A stretch of 64,000 nucleotides of DNA from an uncultured Flavobacteriaceae bacterium (lineage in GTDB: Bacteria > Bacteroidota > Bacteroidia > Flavobacteriales > Flavobacteriaceae). The stretch spans positions 186,001 to 250,000 of the forward strand of contig CANKZQ010000001.1 in NCBI GenBank assembly GCA_947488345.1, read 5' to 3'. Positions within the stretch are counted from its first letter, which is position 1. Each line of letters begins with the position of its first letter. The position numbers and the translations under genes are program-made. The notes beneath the pieces were generated by a model. It searched no databases and had not been told where the DNA came from. It saw only the letters and a program-made list of their open reading frames with translations. Of this stretch, positions 9,653 through 18,381 are shown piece by piece.

Positions 9653-10024
9653 ATGAAACTAGGTGCCTTCTCAATAAGCCTTGCCGTTAAAGATATTAAC
9701 GCGTCTAAAAAATTCTATGAAACCCTCGGATTTACCCAATTCGCAGGAAGCCTAGAACAAAACTATCTAATCATGAAAAATGAAACCTCCATCGTTGGCT
9801 TATTTCAAGGGATGTTTGAAAATAATATCATCACATTCAATCCGGGTTGGGATCACAATGCTCAAAAAATTGATAACTTCGATGATGTAAGGGCTATTCA
9901 AAAGCATTTATTAAAAAACGGTATTGCAATAGAAAACAAAGCTGACGAAAGCACATCGGGTCCGGCAAATCTAGTGGTCATTGACCCTGATGGAAATACC
10001 ATTCTCCTTGATCAGCATGTATAA
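9653..10024 (+). CDS. VOC superfamily protein
   Basis: A 123-residue single-domain VOC protein. It starts MKLGAFSISLAVKDINASK with the typical KFYETLGF helix, and ends with NLVVIDPDGNTILLDQH. No signal peptide is seen, in contrast to both flanking genes. It lies 15 bases after the epimerase gene and 27 bases before the aminotransferase gene in the same direction. It is distinct from the VOC protein at 2435-2878. Activity is not predictable beyond metal-dependent VOC chemistry. Confidence 0.78.
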   Translation: MKLGAFSISLAVKDINASKKFYETLGFTQFAGSLEQNYLIMKNETSIVGLFQGMFENNIITFNPGWDHNAQKIDNFDDVRAIQKHLLKNGIAIENKADESTSGPANLVVIDPDGNTILLDQHV

Positions 10025-10051
10025 GAACGATACTATTTAAAAACAACTATT

Positions 10052-11152
10052 ATGGAAAACAGACGCACATGGTTAAAAAAAATAGGGTTGGGCACTTTGG
10101 GTCTAGGTATGAGTCAATACCCTTCTTTTGCACGACCTTTAATTCGAGATCATTCTACGTATCTAGATACAACTACTATTCAATTAAATGCCAATGAAAA
10201 CCCTTATGGCCCTTCTCCATTGGCGCGAATTGCTATGACCGAAAGTGTACATTTAAGTAATCGGTATGGCTGGTCGACAACCTCAAAATTAGTAGCGGCA
10301 ATTGCCGAAAAAAATAATGTCACTAAGGATCAGATAGTTTTAGATGCTGGTTCTACTAAAATTTTAAACTTATCACTATGGCATGCCGCTAGACAAAAAG
10401 GGAGTTTTATCATGGCCGATACTACCTTTAATTTTTGGAAATCTCCGGCAAAGAGCCTGGGTCTTAGAGAAATAAATGTAGCCTTAACCGCTGATAAAAA
10501 ACATGATTTAAAAGCCATGCTTAAGGCGATCGAACCAGATACACGACTGGTCTATATTTGCAATCCTAATAATCCAACTGGAACCATTTGCGATCGCAAT
10601 GCCTTAATTGCTTTTATAGCCGAAGCTTCAAAAAAGACCTTGGTTTTAGTTGATGAGGCATATATTGATTTGACAGATCAAGAATCTTTAAGTCCACTTG
10701 TGGCCAACAATAAAAACCTAATTATTGCACGCACTTTTTCAAAATTGTATGGATTGGCAGGTGCTAGGATTGGGTATGCACTTGCTCATGAAGCAACAAT
10801 CAAAAAACTCAAAAGTTTACAATCTTGGCCAAATGGAAGCCTGAGTGTAGTATCTAAAGCCGCAGCCTTAGCTTCATTAAAAGATGTATCTTTTTATAAA
10901 AAGGTATATAGTTTGAATGCAACGGCTAGAACATATACTATTGAACAACTGGAACAACTGAATATAACGTGTATTCCGTCACATGCAAACTTCCTCTATT
11001 TTTCGTTAGCCAATTATCAAAAAGACTTCTTTGAACAATTAGAGGATCACGATATCTTGGGTACACGTATTTATGAGGAGAAAGGACAATGGACGAGAAT
11101 TACCATTGGAACCATGGATGAAATGAAAAGCTTCATTGCGGCCTTAAAATAA
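10052..11152 (+). CDS. HisC-like PLP aminotransferase with Tat-type signal
   Basis: A 366-residue fold-type I aminotransferase. The N-terminus NRRTWLKKIGLGTLGLGM looks like a Tat signal, so a PLP-loaded enzyme may be exported. The core shows LNANENPYGPSP, CNPNNPTGTI, DEAYIDL and the PLP-lysine motif TFSKLYGLAGARIGY, all typical of histidinol-phosphate aminotransferase. Location outside a his operon and the export signal argue against a role in histidine synthesis. It is the last gene of the row starting at 8441 and ends just before a strong terminator. Confidence 0.8.
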   Translation: MENRRTWLKKIGLGTLGLGMSQYPSFARPLIRDHSTYLDTTTIQLNANENPYGPSPLARIAMTESVHLSNRYGWSTTSKLVAAIAEKNNVTKDQIVLDAGSTKILNLSLWHAARQKGSFIMADTTFNFWKSPAKSLGLREINVALTADKKHDLKAMLKAIEPDTRLVYICNPNNPTGTICDRNALIAFIAEASKKTLVLVDEAYIDLTDQESLSPLVANNKNLIIARTFSKLYGLAGARIGYALAHEATIKKLKSLQSWPNGSLSVVSKAAALASLKDVSFYKKVYSLNATARTYTIEQLEQLNITCIPSHANFLYFSLANYQKDFFEQLEDHDILGTRIYEEKGQWTRITIGTMDEMKSFIAALK

Positions 11153-11170
11153 TCAACCCTTATTTACATA

Positions 11171-11202
11171 AAAAAACCTGAAGAAAATCTTCAGGTTTTT
11201 TT
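11171..11202. terminator. Bidirectional rho-independent terminator
   Basis: A long stem (AAAAAACCTGAAGA / TCTTCAGGTTTTTT) with a 3-base loop and A/T runs on both sides. It serves the aminotransferase gene on the plus strand and the FAS1 gene on the minus strand, which converge here. Confidence 0.9.
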
Positions 11203-11223
11203 GATTCTGCATTTGATATTTCT

Positions 11224-12420
11224 CTATGATGCTGGTGGTATGAGCACTCCATTGATGACATGCACAATTCCGTTTGAAGCTTCAATGTTTGCAGTCATTA
11301 CTTGAATATGACCATTTAAGATTACTTTTCCATTTACTAATTGAATCGTTACCTCATCTCCTTGCACAGTGGTCACCGTTTTCTTTTCTACAAGATCAGC
11401 TCCAGTAAATTTACCAGCAGCTACGTGATATAATAATACCTCTTTCAAAGCATCACCTTCTGGCAGTGCACTTAGAGCATCAAAGGCTGCATTGGTTGGT
11501 GCAAATACCGTAAACGGACCGTCACCTTGCAATGTTGTTACCAGATTAGCGGCTGTAAGCGCGTTCACCAATGTTGAAAAATTTGAATCGCTCAAGGCAA
11601 TGTCTACAATAGAAGGTAATTGGGCACTTGGCGGAATCAACACTCCATTAATCACATGCACAATACCATTTGATGCTTCAATATTGGGCCCTGTTACTGT
11701 GATATTTCCATTTAGAACAACATTACCATCTACCAATTCAATGGTTACTTCCTCTCCTTGTAATGTAGTCACTGTTTTCTTTTCTACTAAATCAGCTCCC
11801 GTAAACTTACCTGCGGCAACATGATATAATAATACCTCTTTCAACGCATCCCCAGACGGAACAGCATCTAAAGCTTTGAATGCGTCATTTGTTGGAGCAA
11901 ATACTGTAAATGGACCATCCGCTTGCAGAGCTTCCACTAAATTAGCCGCTGTGAGTGCGTCTACTAGTGTTGAAAAATCAGCATTCCCTGTAGCGATCTC
12001 GACGATAGATGGTAATTGAGTACTTGGTGGTATTAAAACACCATTAATTACATGAACAATACCGTTCGACGCCTCTATGTTCGCACCTGTAACCATAATA
12101 CTCCCATTTAGTACAACGTTTCCATCTACTAACTCAATTGTTACTTCTTCTCCTTGCACTGTGGTTACCGTTTTCTTTTCTAGTAAATCAGCTCCAGTGA
12201 ACTTACCGGTAGCCACATGATATAATAGCACCTCTTTCAACGCGTCTCCAGAAGGAACAGCATCTAAGACTTCAAAAGCCGCATTTGTTGGTGCAAATAC
12301 TGTAAAAGGACCATCACCTTGTAAGGTTTCTACAAGATTAGCAGCACTCAAAGCACCTACTAATGTTGAAAAATTTGGGTCACCAGTAGCAATGTCTACG
12401 ATTGATGGCAATTGAAGGCT
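11224..12420. repeat. Tandem 396-bp coding repeats (FAS1 domains 2-4)
   Basis: Equivalent bases recur at 11243, 11639 and 12035, a spacing of exactly 396 bp (132 codons). The fourth, most upstream domain (about 12421-12810) is clearly more diverged. The pattern indicates internal duplication of a domain, with recent homogenisation of three copies. Confidence 0.85.
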
Positions 12421-13401
12421 TGGCGGAATTAATACACTGCTCAACACATGAATAATACCATTACTCGTGCGGATATTTGCTTGTACCAGTTTAACAGTAT
12501 CATTGATTACAATTTCATTCGCATCGTTCAGACTAACCTCGATATTCTCTCCTGCAAGTGTTTCTACTATTTCTTTCTTTAATAATTTTTGAGTTCTAAA
12601 CTTTTTACCAAGTACATGATATAATAATACTTGTTTTAAGGCATCTCCTTCTGGAATCGCTTCTAACGCGTCAAATGCATCATTCGTAGGTGCTAATACA
12701 GTGAAAGGTCCGTTACCTTGTAAAGTCTCCACTAACTTAGCCTCACTTAATGCGCCTACCAAAGTGGTAAATCTACTATCGGCAGCAACAAAATCTACAA
12801 TTGTTTTACTAGGTGTGGTTAAACTTGTTAAGTCAGCACTCCAATCCCCGGCACTTCGACCGTTTCGGTTAAATAATTTGAATCTACCATCAATGTCTCC
12901 ATTTTCGTCGGCAACTCCATAACCATAAATGAAATTAGATCTTGAAAGTCGAATGATTAAATACACGATACCATCGCTTACCCAGGCACCACGAACGGCT
13001 GCTCTGCTTCCATCTTCTAAATCTAAACTTCCGCGAATAATGGCAAAAGAAGCATGAAATAAGGTAAACCTGAGCTTTAGTTCACCGGCCAGTTCAATGC
13101 CACTATCTGGGCCATATTTAGTTTCTCCAGAAAAGTCATACGTACGTCTTTCAATGGAAATCAATGATTTTGTGCTGGCCGCTTTACCATTTGCTTCTTC
13201 GTCTTCGGTGAGCTCTCCATCTATCGTTTCTTGCGTCATAGTTTCGATGTCGTCGAAACTGATAATTTTTGATTCGACAAATTCAGATTCGTCGACTGCT
13301 TGGTTAAATTCGAAAACGGGATCCTCGGTACAGGAACTCGTCATAAGAATAAGTGATAAACAAAGTAACTTAAATGCTTGGTTTTTGAATAGTGTTTTCA
13401 T
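11224..13401 (-). CDS. Lipoprotein with four tandem FAS1 (fasciclin) domains
   Basis: A 725-residue lipoprotein: signal with lipobox LMTSSC (Cys24), an N-terminal region of about 170 residues that forms no repeat, then four FAS1 domains at about 198-330, 331-462, 463-594 and 595-725. Each has the H1 (NFSTLVGAL, GPFTVFAPTNAAF) and H2 (ASNGIVHVINGVLIPP) boxes. The last three are nearly identical at DNA level with a 396-bp period. FAS1 proteins act in cell-surface adhesion; in carotenoid bacteria some bind or accompany pigments. It lies downstream of the crt-phr operon on the same strand but separated by 234 bases. Confidence 0.9.
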   Translation of the reverse strand: MKTLFKNQAFKLLCLSLILMTSSCTEDPVFEFNQAVDESEFVESKIISFDDIETMTQETIDGELTEDEEANGKAASTKSLISIERRTYDFSGETKYGPDSGIELAGELKLRFTLFHASFAIIRGSLDLEDGSRAAVRGAWVSDGIVYLIIRLSRSNFIYGYGVADENGDIDGRFKLFNRNGRSAGDWSADLTSLTTPSKTIVDFVAADSRFTTLVGALSEAKLVETLQGNGPFTVLAPTNDAFDALEAIPEGDALKQVLLYHVLGKKFRTQKLLKKEIVETLAGENIEVSLNDANEIVINDTVKLVQANIRTSNGIIHVLSSVLIPPSLQLPSIVDIATGDPNFSTLVGALSAANLVETLQGDGPFTVFAPTNAAFEVLDAVPSGDALKEVLLYHVATGKFTGADLLEKKTVTTVQGEEVTIELVDGNVVLNGSIMVTGANIEASNGIVHVINGVLIPPSTQLPSIVEIATGNADFSTLVDALTAANLVEALQADGPFTVFAPTNDAFKALDAVPSGDALKEVLLYHVAAGKFTGADLVEKKTVTTLQGEEVTIELVDGNVVLNGNITVTGPNIEASNGIVHVINGVLIPPSAQLPSIVDIALSDSNFSTLVNALTAANLVTTLQGDGPFTVFAPTNAAFDALSALPEGDALKEVLLYHVAAGKFTGADLVEKKTVTTVQGDEVTIQLVNGKVILNGHIQVMTANIEASNGIVHVINGVLIPPAS

Positions 13402-13461
13402 TTGTTGAAAATTTAAAATTGAGTTTTTATGTTATACCCTATTCGGATTAAAAAGTGCACT

Positions 13462-13469
13462 CAAACATA
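13462..13469 (-). promoter_or_regulatory. Candidate -7 box for the FAS1 lipoprotein gene
   Basis: On the minus strand this reads TATGTTTG, matching the Bacteroidetes TAnnTTTG element, about 60 bases before the start codon. No TTG is present at the ideal -33 position. A TTTTGTTTAACTT element (13472-13484) lies immediately upstream and could be an operator. Confidence 0.45.
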
Positions 13470-13471
13470 TA

Positions 13472-13565
13472 TTTTGTTTAACTTTTTAACGAAATAGTTC
13501 AACAGTAAAATGCACAGATCATAAAAAGGTTGCTTGCTCCTTTTTCTGTTTAACAAAACTTTAAC
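13472..13565. promoter_or_regulatory. Cluster of GTTTAAC-type repeats
   Basis: GTTTAAC occurs at 13476-13482 and 13548-13554, each followed by a TTTAAC/TTTTAAC half-copy (13484-13490 and 13559-13565). The second pair is spaced by 11 bases. The 13-mer at 13472-13484 occurs again, in the other orientation, inside the palindrome before the CarH-like regulator gene (19337-19349). These are candidate binding sites for that regulator; this is inference only. Confidence 0.35.
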
Positions 13566-13635
13566 AAGTCAATATAAAATGAAGTATGGAAATATTATTC
13601 AAAGGCCAGGGTTGCTTATGATTCTAAGCCATTAA

Positions 13636-14934
13636 TTATCGTATGATATTTTCTTTATAAGTCGTTATTGCTCTTTCGCGAGCAAACTTATGTTCAACCA
13701 TGGGCTTTGGATATGTTAGTTCATCGAAGTCTTTAATCCAAGTACGAATGTAGATTCCTTGTTTATCAAATTTTTCTTGCTGTGTCATCGGATTAAACAC
13801 TCTAAAATATGGAGCAGAGTCACAGCCCGTACCCGCCGCCCATTGCCAGTTACCGTTATTTGATGACAAGTCATAATCTAGTAATTTTGATGCAAAATAA
13901 GCCTCACCCTGACGCCAATCTAATAATAAATGTTTGCATAGAAAGCCAGCAGTAATCATGCGTACTCGGTTGTGCATATATCCGGTTTCATTTAGTTGAC
14001 GCATGCCAGCATCAACCATTGGATACCCTGTTTCGCCACGACACCACTTTTCAAAATCTTCGGGGGCTTCACGCCACGGCACACCATCATATGCCGCCTT
14101 AAAATTTTGCGTTACGACTTTCGGGAAATGAAATAAAATCACTTTAAAAAATTCGCGCCATATCAATTCACTTAAAAAAGTGGCATTATGTTTTCTAGCT
14201 TGAGCTACTAATTTTCGGATACTCACGGTACCGAAACGGAGATGTGGAGACAAGTAGGAAGTTTTATCGACAGCAGGAAAGTCTCGATGCGTCTCATACG
14301 CATCCATGGCTTTCAAAACGTAGGGTTTTACTTTGTGCGTACTTTTAACGAAACCAATGGTCGTCAAAGAAGGCATCTCAGTCAGCCAGTTATAACAATT
14401 TTGTAGCAGTTCTTTTTGATAAGCAATTGACTGAAATGAGGTGGACTCAAAGGTACGTAGCCATCTTTTTTTAAAAGGTGTAAATACAGTATATGGGGTG
14501 CCATTATCTTTGAGCACTTCATTTTCCTCAAAAATAACGTCGTCTTTATAAGAACTAACTTTAATACCTCGATCTTCTAGAAGCTTTCTTATTTGTGTAT
14601 CTCTTTGAATAGCATAAGGTTCATAATCCTTATTAAAAAACACCTCTTTAACATCAAATTCTTTCAATAGATGATTCCAAACTGTTTCTACTGTTCCCTT
14701 ACTCACGAACAGTGTTTTCCCAAGAGCTTTGAGCTCTACGTGTATACTAGTTAAGGTTTCATGAATAAATTGAACTCTCCCATCGTCTTTGGGTAATTCA
14801 TCTAGTATTGCTTCATCAAAAATGAATATCGGGAGTACTGGCAATCCGCTTTTCAAAGCGTGATACAAACCTGTATTATCTGTCAATCGCAGATCACGTC
14901 TAAACCAAAAAATTGCGATACTAGGAGTTGGCAC
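13636..14934 (-). CDS. phrB: Deoxyribodipyrimidine photolyase (cryptochrome/photolyase family)
   Basis: A 432-residue FAD photolyase that repairs UV-induced cyclobutane pyrimidine dimers with blue light. The N-terminal antenna domain opens with IFWFRRDLRLTDN. The C-terminal FAD domain has LIWREFFK, YPMVDAGMRQLNETGYMHNR, and the highly conserved DYDLSSNNGNWQWAAGTGCD. Length fits class I CPD photolyases. Its start overlaps the lycopene cyclase gene by 14 bases, making it the last gene of the carotenoid operon; light-induced repair and photoprotection genes are often co-regulated. Confidence 0.93.
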   Translation of the reverse strand: MPTPSIAIFWFRRDLRLTDNTGLYHALKSGLPVLPIFIFDEAILDELPKDDGRVQFIHETLTSIHVELKALGKTLFVSKGTVETVWNHLLKEFDVKEVFFNKDYEPYAIQRDTQIRKLLEDRGIKVSSYKDDVIFEENEVLKDNGTPYTVFTPFKKRWLRTFESTSFQSIAYQKELLQNCYNWLTEMPSLTTIGFVKSTHKVKPYVLKAMDAYETHRDFPAVDKTSYLSPHLRFGTVSIRKLVAQARKHNATFLSELIWREFFKVILFHFPKVVTQNFKAAYDGVPWREAPEDFEKWCRGETGYPMVDAGMRQLNETGYMHNRVRMITAGFLCKHLLLDWRQGEAYFASKLLDYDLSSNNGNWQWAAGTGCDSAPYFRVFNPMTQQEKFDKQGIYIRTWIKDFDELTYPKPMVEHKFARERAITTYKENIIR

Positions 14935-15619
14935 GAGACGGAGCTGTTTTTTTAAACTTTTCGATAAGAAGAATACTCATAAATAACATATTAAAGGCAT
15001 AACCAATATCTTCTATGGGGATGGTCCCTATGCGGATCCCCAAATTTTCATCATTATTATACCAAACAACCTCTCCTTCAATAAAACTCCCCGTAAGGAT
15101 ACCATTTACAATAAAAAAGGGTATCAGAATCACCAAGAAAGTGATATAAAAGCTTTGAAGTTCTTTATGTTGTGTAAATACCGCATAGCCCAGTATGAGA
15201 ATTAATAAACTATAGTTGTAAAAAGTATATGCTTTTTCGGTATTCGAAATAACGACTATGCTGAGTAATAGCATCAAGGCTATGGATAACCATGTCGTAG
15301 TTTTCCTGTTAAAACCAATCGTTGGAAAAAAGTACTTCAATGCGTAGTGGGTGAAAATACTTGCGTAGGGAATACAGATAAAAAACAACCATTCTTCTAT
15401 AGGTAAATTAATAATATCTATGCCTAAAAGATAGCTTTCATTAAAACCCCAAACGCCCTGTTGAGTAAAAATGACATCCCAAATAATAAAAACAGTTGCG
15501 GTGATAAGAATCGCTAAAAAAACCTGTTTCCACCATTTTATGAAATACATTCTTTTTTCAAAACTGTAGAGCAAAGGAATGCTGAGAGAAGCAATGTTTA
15601 AGAAAAAATAAAGAGACAT
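14921..15619 (-). CDS. crtY: Lycopene beta-cyclase, heterodimeric-type fused (CrtYcd)
   Basis: A 232-residue multi-span membrane protein with two homologous halves, each of the lycopene cyclase domain type (CarR/CrtYc-CrtYd family). The paired acidic motifs LPIEEW (first half) and IPIEDIGYAF (second half) are diagnostic, as are the NESYLLG and GIRIGTIP segments preceding them. It cyclises lycopene ends to beta-ionone rings, giving beta-carotene. It abuts crtZ with no gap and overlaps phrB. This type is the standard one in flavobacteria and is unrelated to the FAD-type CrtY of proteobacteria. Confidence 0.9.
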   Translation of the reverse strand: MSLYFFLNIASLSIPLLYSFEKRMYFIKWWKQVFLAILITATVFIIWDVIFTQQGVWGFNESYLLGIDIINLPIEEWLFFICIPYASIFTHYALKYFFPTIGFNRKTTTWLSIALMLLLSIVVISNTEKAYTFYNYSLLILILGYAVFTQHKELQSFYITFLVILIPFFIVNGILTGSFIEGEVVWYNNDENLGIRIGTIPIEDIGYAFNMLFMSILLIEKFKKTAPSRANS

Positions 15620-16069
15620 CTATACTTTGAAGTATTTGAACGGTACGTATAACATTCCGAAGCACTCTCCGTGTTCTTTTCCAAGATGTTTATGATGTAT
15701 TTTGTGGGCTTTTCGTAAACCAATCAGGTATTTATTATTTGTTTTCTTAAACCATTTAAAGCGTTGATGTATCAGCACATCATGAATTAAAAAGTAGGCC
15801 AATCCATAGAGCATAATGCCTAGACCAATAAAAAACAAATAATTTAATCCACCATCAACTCCGTAATAAAACAGAATGATACTTGGAGCAGCAAAAATCA
15901 CAAAGAAAATATCATTTCGTTCGAATGTATCGGGATACTTTGGCTGATGATGATCTGAGTGAAAATACCACATGAATCCGTGCATCACAAACTTATGTGT
16001 GAGCCAAGTGACACATTCCATAATCAGAAAAGTGCCTATAGTAATTGCAATAAATAATAACACCATCAT
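15620..16069 (-). CDS. crtZ: Beta-carotene hydroxylase
   Basis: A 149-residue di-iron membrane hydroxylase. The His clusters are complete: THKFVMH, HSDHH, HDVLIH and HKIHH, with hydrophobic segments around them. It adds 3- and 3'-hydroxyl groups to beta-carotene, giving zeaxanthin. It sits directly between crtB (one base) and crtY (adjacent), consistent with a zeaxanthin-producing operon. No crtW ketolase was found in the window. Confidence 0.92.
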   Translation of the reverse strand: MMVLLFIAITIGTFLIMECVTWLTHKFVMHGFMWYFHSDHHQPKYPDTFERNDIFFVIFAAPSIILFYYGVDGGLNYLFFIGLGIMLYGLAYFLIHDVLIHQRFKWFKKTNNKYLIGLRKAHKIHHKHLGKEHGECFGMLYVPFKYFKV

Positions 16070-16070
16070 T

Positions 16071-16907
16071 CTAAATCATATTTAATTTATACTTCACGTA
16101 AGATCTGGCCAATAGACTCATTTTTAAAGGATTCGAAACTCTAATTCGTGTGTTCATAATTTTCTCTGAAGGCGTATTATTTAATTTCTTAAGCAAATGT
16201 CTGTAATATTTATAGGCCGTATATACACCAAACTTCGCTTCATCAGGCAAACCCATAATACCCTTATAAGCGGCTTCAAAATCATGTTCTATCTCTCGAA
16301 TGATTCTAGTCTTTGATTCTATATTTAATTCAACCATATTCACATCAGGAAAGTAAGTACGATTTAATACCTCAACATCATCCTTCAAATCTCTTAAAAA
16401 ATTAACTTTTTGAAATGCCGATCCTAAGCGCATTGCTGGCTCTTTGAGTTCATTGTATCGCTCTCGATCTCCGCCTACAAAAACTTTAAGGCACATTAAC
16501 CCTACCACATCTGCCGAACCATAAATATACGCTTTATACTCTTCTTTCGTATATTCAGATTTACTCAAATCTAATTTCATACTTCGTAAAAAAGCCTGAA
16601 TCAATTCATCATCGATCTTGTACTTTTTTACGGTTGCTTGGAAAGCATTTAAAATAGGGTTTAAACTAATTCCTTGATCGTATGCCTTGTAGTAATCGGC
16701 TTCAAACTCTGTAATTAACTTCTCTTTGTCATAACCGTGAAAGGTGTCGACAATTTCATCCGCGAAACGCACGAAACCATAAATACTATAAATCGCATCT
16801 CTTATAGATGGCGCCAACATTTTGACTGCCAATGAAAAAGAGGTACTGTACGACTTGGTAACCAGCTTACTACAATTTATCGAAACCGTATCAAATAATT
16901 CCTTCAT
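16071..16907 (-). CDS. crtB: Phytoene synthase
   Basis: A 278-residue squalene/phytoene synthase. The two Asp-rich substrate-binding motifs are present: D50-E-I-V-D54 and D173-L-K-D-D177 followed by NRTYFPD. It condenses two geranylgeranyl diphosphates into phytoene, the committed step to carotenoids. Its start overlaps the end of crtI by 17 bases, indicating translational coupling. Length is normal for the family. Confidence 0.95.
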   Translation of the reverse strand: MKELFDTVSINCSKLVTKSYSTSFSLAVKMLAPSIRDAIYSIYGFVRFADEIVDTFHGYDKEKLITEFEADYYKAYDQGISLNPILNAFQATVKKYKIDDELIQAFLRSMKLDLSKSEYTKEEYKAYIYGSADVVGLMCLKVFVGGDRERYNELKEPAMRLGSAFQKVNFLRDLKDDVEVLNRTYFPDVNMVELNIESKTRIIREIEHDFEAAYKGIMGLPDEAKFGVYTAYKYYRHLLKKLNNTPSEKIMNTRIRVSNPLKMSLLARSYVKYKLNMI

Positions 16908-18381
16908 ATTCTTTTGTGATAGAAAATTGTTTCATAATCAAACTTGCGGCTATCTTGCCAGAAATGAGTGCCGGAGGCACACCTGGTCCAGGGACAGTTA
17001 ATTGCCCTGTAAAAAATAAGTTGGTTACTTTTTTACTCTTTATTTTGGGTCGCAAAAACGCCGTTTGAAGCAATGTATTTGCCAGCCCATATGCATTCCC
17101 TTTGTATGAATTATATGCTGATATAAAATCTTTCACACAAAAAGATTCCTTGAACAAGATACTATTTTTTACCTTTTGATTGGTAATTTTCTCAAATCTT
17201 TCGATGATAATATTAAAATATTTTTCTCGTAATTCATCAGTATCCTCTATTCCAGGAGCTAATGGGATTAAGAAAAAGCCTCCTTCTTTCCCTTCAGGGG
17301 CAAACCCTTCTCCCGAAACGCTAGGAAAATTTGCATAAAACAGTGGATCTTTAGGCCATGATGGGGTATCATAAATTGCCTTTGCATGTGCATCAAAATC
17401 AACATCAAAAAAGAGGGAATGATGAGAAACATTCTTCAACCTTTTGTCAAAACCTACGTAAAATAAAAGTGATGAAGGGGCAAAAGTTCTTTTGTCCCAA
17501 TATTTCTCAGAATACTGTCGATACTGAGGCTCTAATAAGGTTTCTGTGTGATGATAATCGGCACCACTTAATACAACCGACGCCTCAACGAAATCATCAT
17601 TTACCATGACTCCAGTCGCTCTCGCTTTTTCGGTGACGATCCTTGTCACATTTTGATTCGTCTTTATTTGAACGCCAAGACTCAATGCCAAAGTCGACAT
17701 AGCCTCAATCACGTCATACATACCGCCTTTCGGGTGCCAAGTACCTAAACCAAAATCGGCATAATTCATAAAACTATAAAACGAAGGTGTGTCGCTAGGT
17801 TTAGCTCCTAAAAACAAAACTGGAAATTCTAATATTTGAATTAGTTTTTGACTCTTTATATGTTTTCTAACACGCTTGCTTATGCTGGTGAAGAACTGAT
17901 TCAATCGTCTTACAGTAACGGGTGTAATGAGTTCGGCAATTGATTGCCCTGGCTTATAAACTAAATCTTTAATGGCTACTTCATAATTAAACTTAGCTGC
18001 ATTGATAAATTCTTTTAAATATTGTGAACTACCAGGTTCGGTCTCTTCAAAAATTTTACAAATTCCCTCAAAATTATCAGGAATTTGAATCGCATCATTC
18101 TCTCCAAAAAACACCTTGTATGCAGGGTTTAATTTTTCAAGCGAATAGTAATCAGCTGGTTTCTTTTCGAAATCTGCAAAAAAACTTTCAAAAACGTCAG
18201 GCATCCAGTACCAAGAAGGTCCCATATCGAATTTAAAGCCATCTCTCTCTAAGACTCTTGCACGACCACCTACGCAATCGTTTTTCTCTAAAACAACAAC
18301 ATCAAATCCTGTTTTGGCTAAATAACAGGATGCTGCCAATGATGAAAAACCAGATCCAATAATTACTACCTTGTTATGCAT
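16891..18381 (-). CDS. crtI: Phytoene desaturase
   Basis: A 496-residue FAD-dependent desaturase converting phytoene to lycopene. The N-terminal dinucleotide-binding motif reads IIGSGFSSLAAS (the third Gly of GxGxxG is Ser, which is common in flavobacterial CrtI), followed by VVVLEKNDCVGGRARV. The C-terminal FAD motif is FFTGQLTVPGPGVPPALISGK. The start overlaps the MerR-type regulator gene by 8 bases, so the regulator heads this operon. Confidence 0.95.
   Translation of the reverse strand: MHNKVVIIGSGFSSLAASCYLAKTGFDVVVLEKNDCVGGRARVLERDGFKFDMGPSWYWMPDVFESFFADFEKKPADYYSLEKLNPAYKVFFGENDAIQIPDNFEGICKIFEETEPGSSQYLKEFINAAKFNYEVAIKDLVYKPGQSIAELITPVTVRRLNQFFTSISKRVRKHIKSQKLIQILEFPVLFLGAKPSDTPSFYSFMNYADFGLGTWHPKGGMYDVIEAMSTLALSLGVQIKTNQNVTRIVTEKARATGVMVNDDFVEASVVLSGADYHHTETLLEPQYRQYSEKYWDKRTFAPSSLLFYVGFDKRLKNVSHHSLFFDVDFDAHAKAIYDTPSWPKDPLFYANFPSVSGEGFAPEGKEGGFFLIPLAPGIEDTDELREKYFNIIIERFEKITNQKVKNSILFKESFCVKDFISAYNSYKGNAYGLANTLLQTAFLRPKIKSKKVTNLFFTGQLTVPGPGVPPALISGKIAASLIMKQFSITKEYEGII

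Noticed and set aside
11224-12420. Regular repeats as a possible CRISPR array
   Set aside because: The period is 396 bp and the repeats are coding, in frame and protein-like; no short direct repeats with spacers are present.
11492-13408. Several plus-strand open frames over the FAS1 gene
   Set aside because: They are antisense shadows of the repeated FAS1 domains and resemble each other only because the coding strand is repeated.
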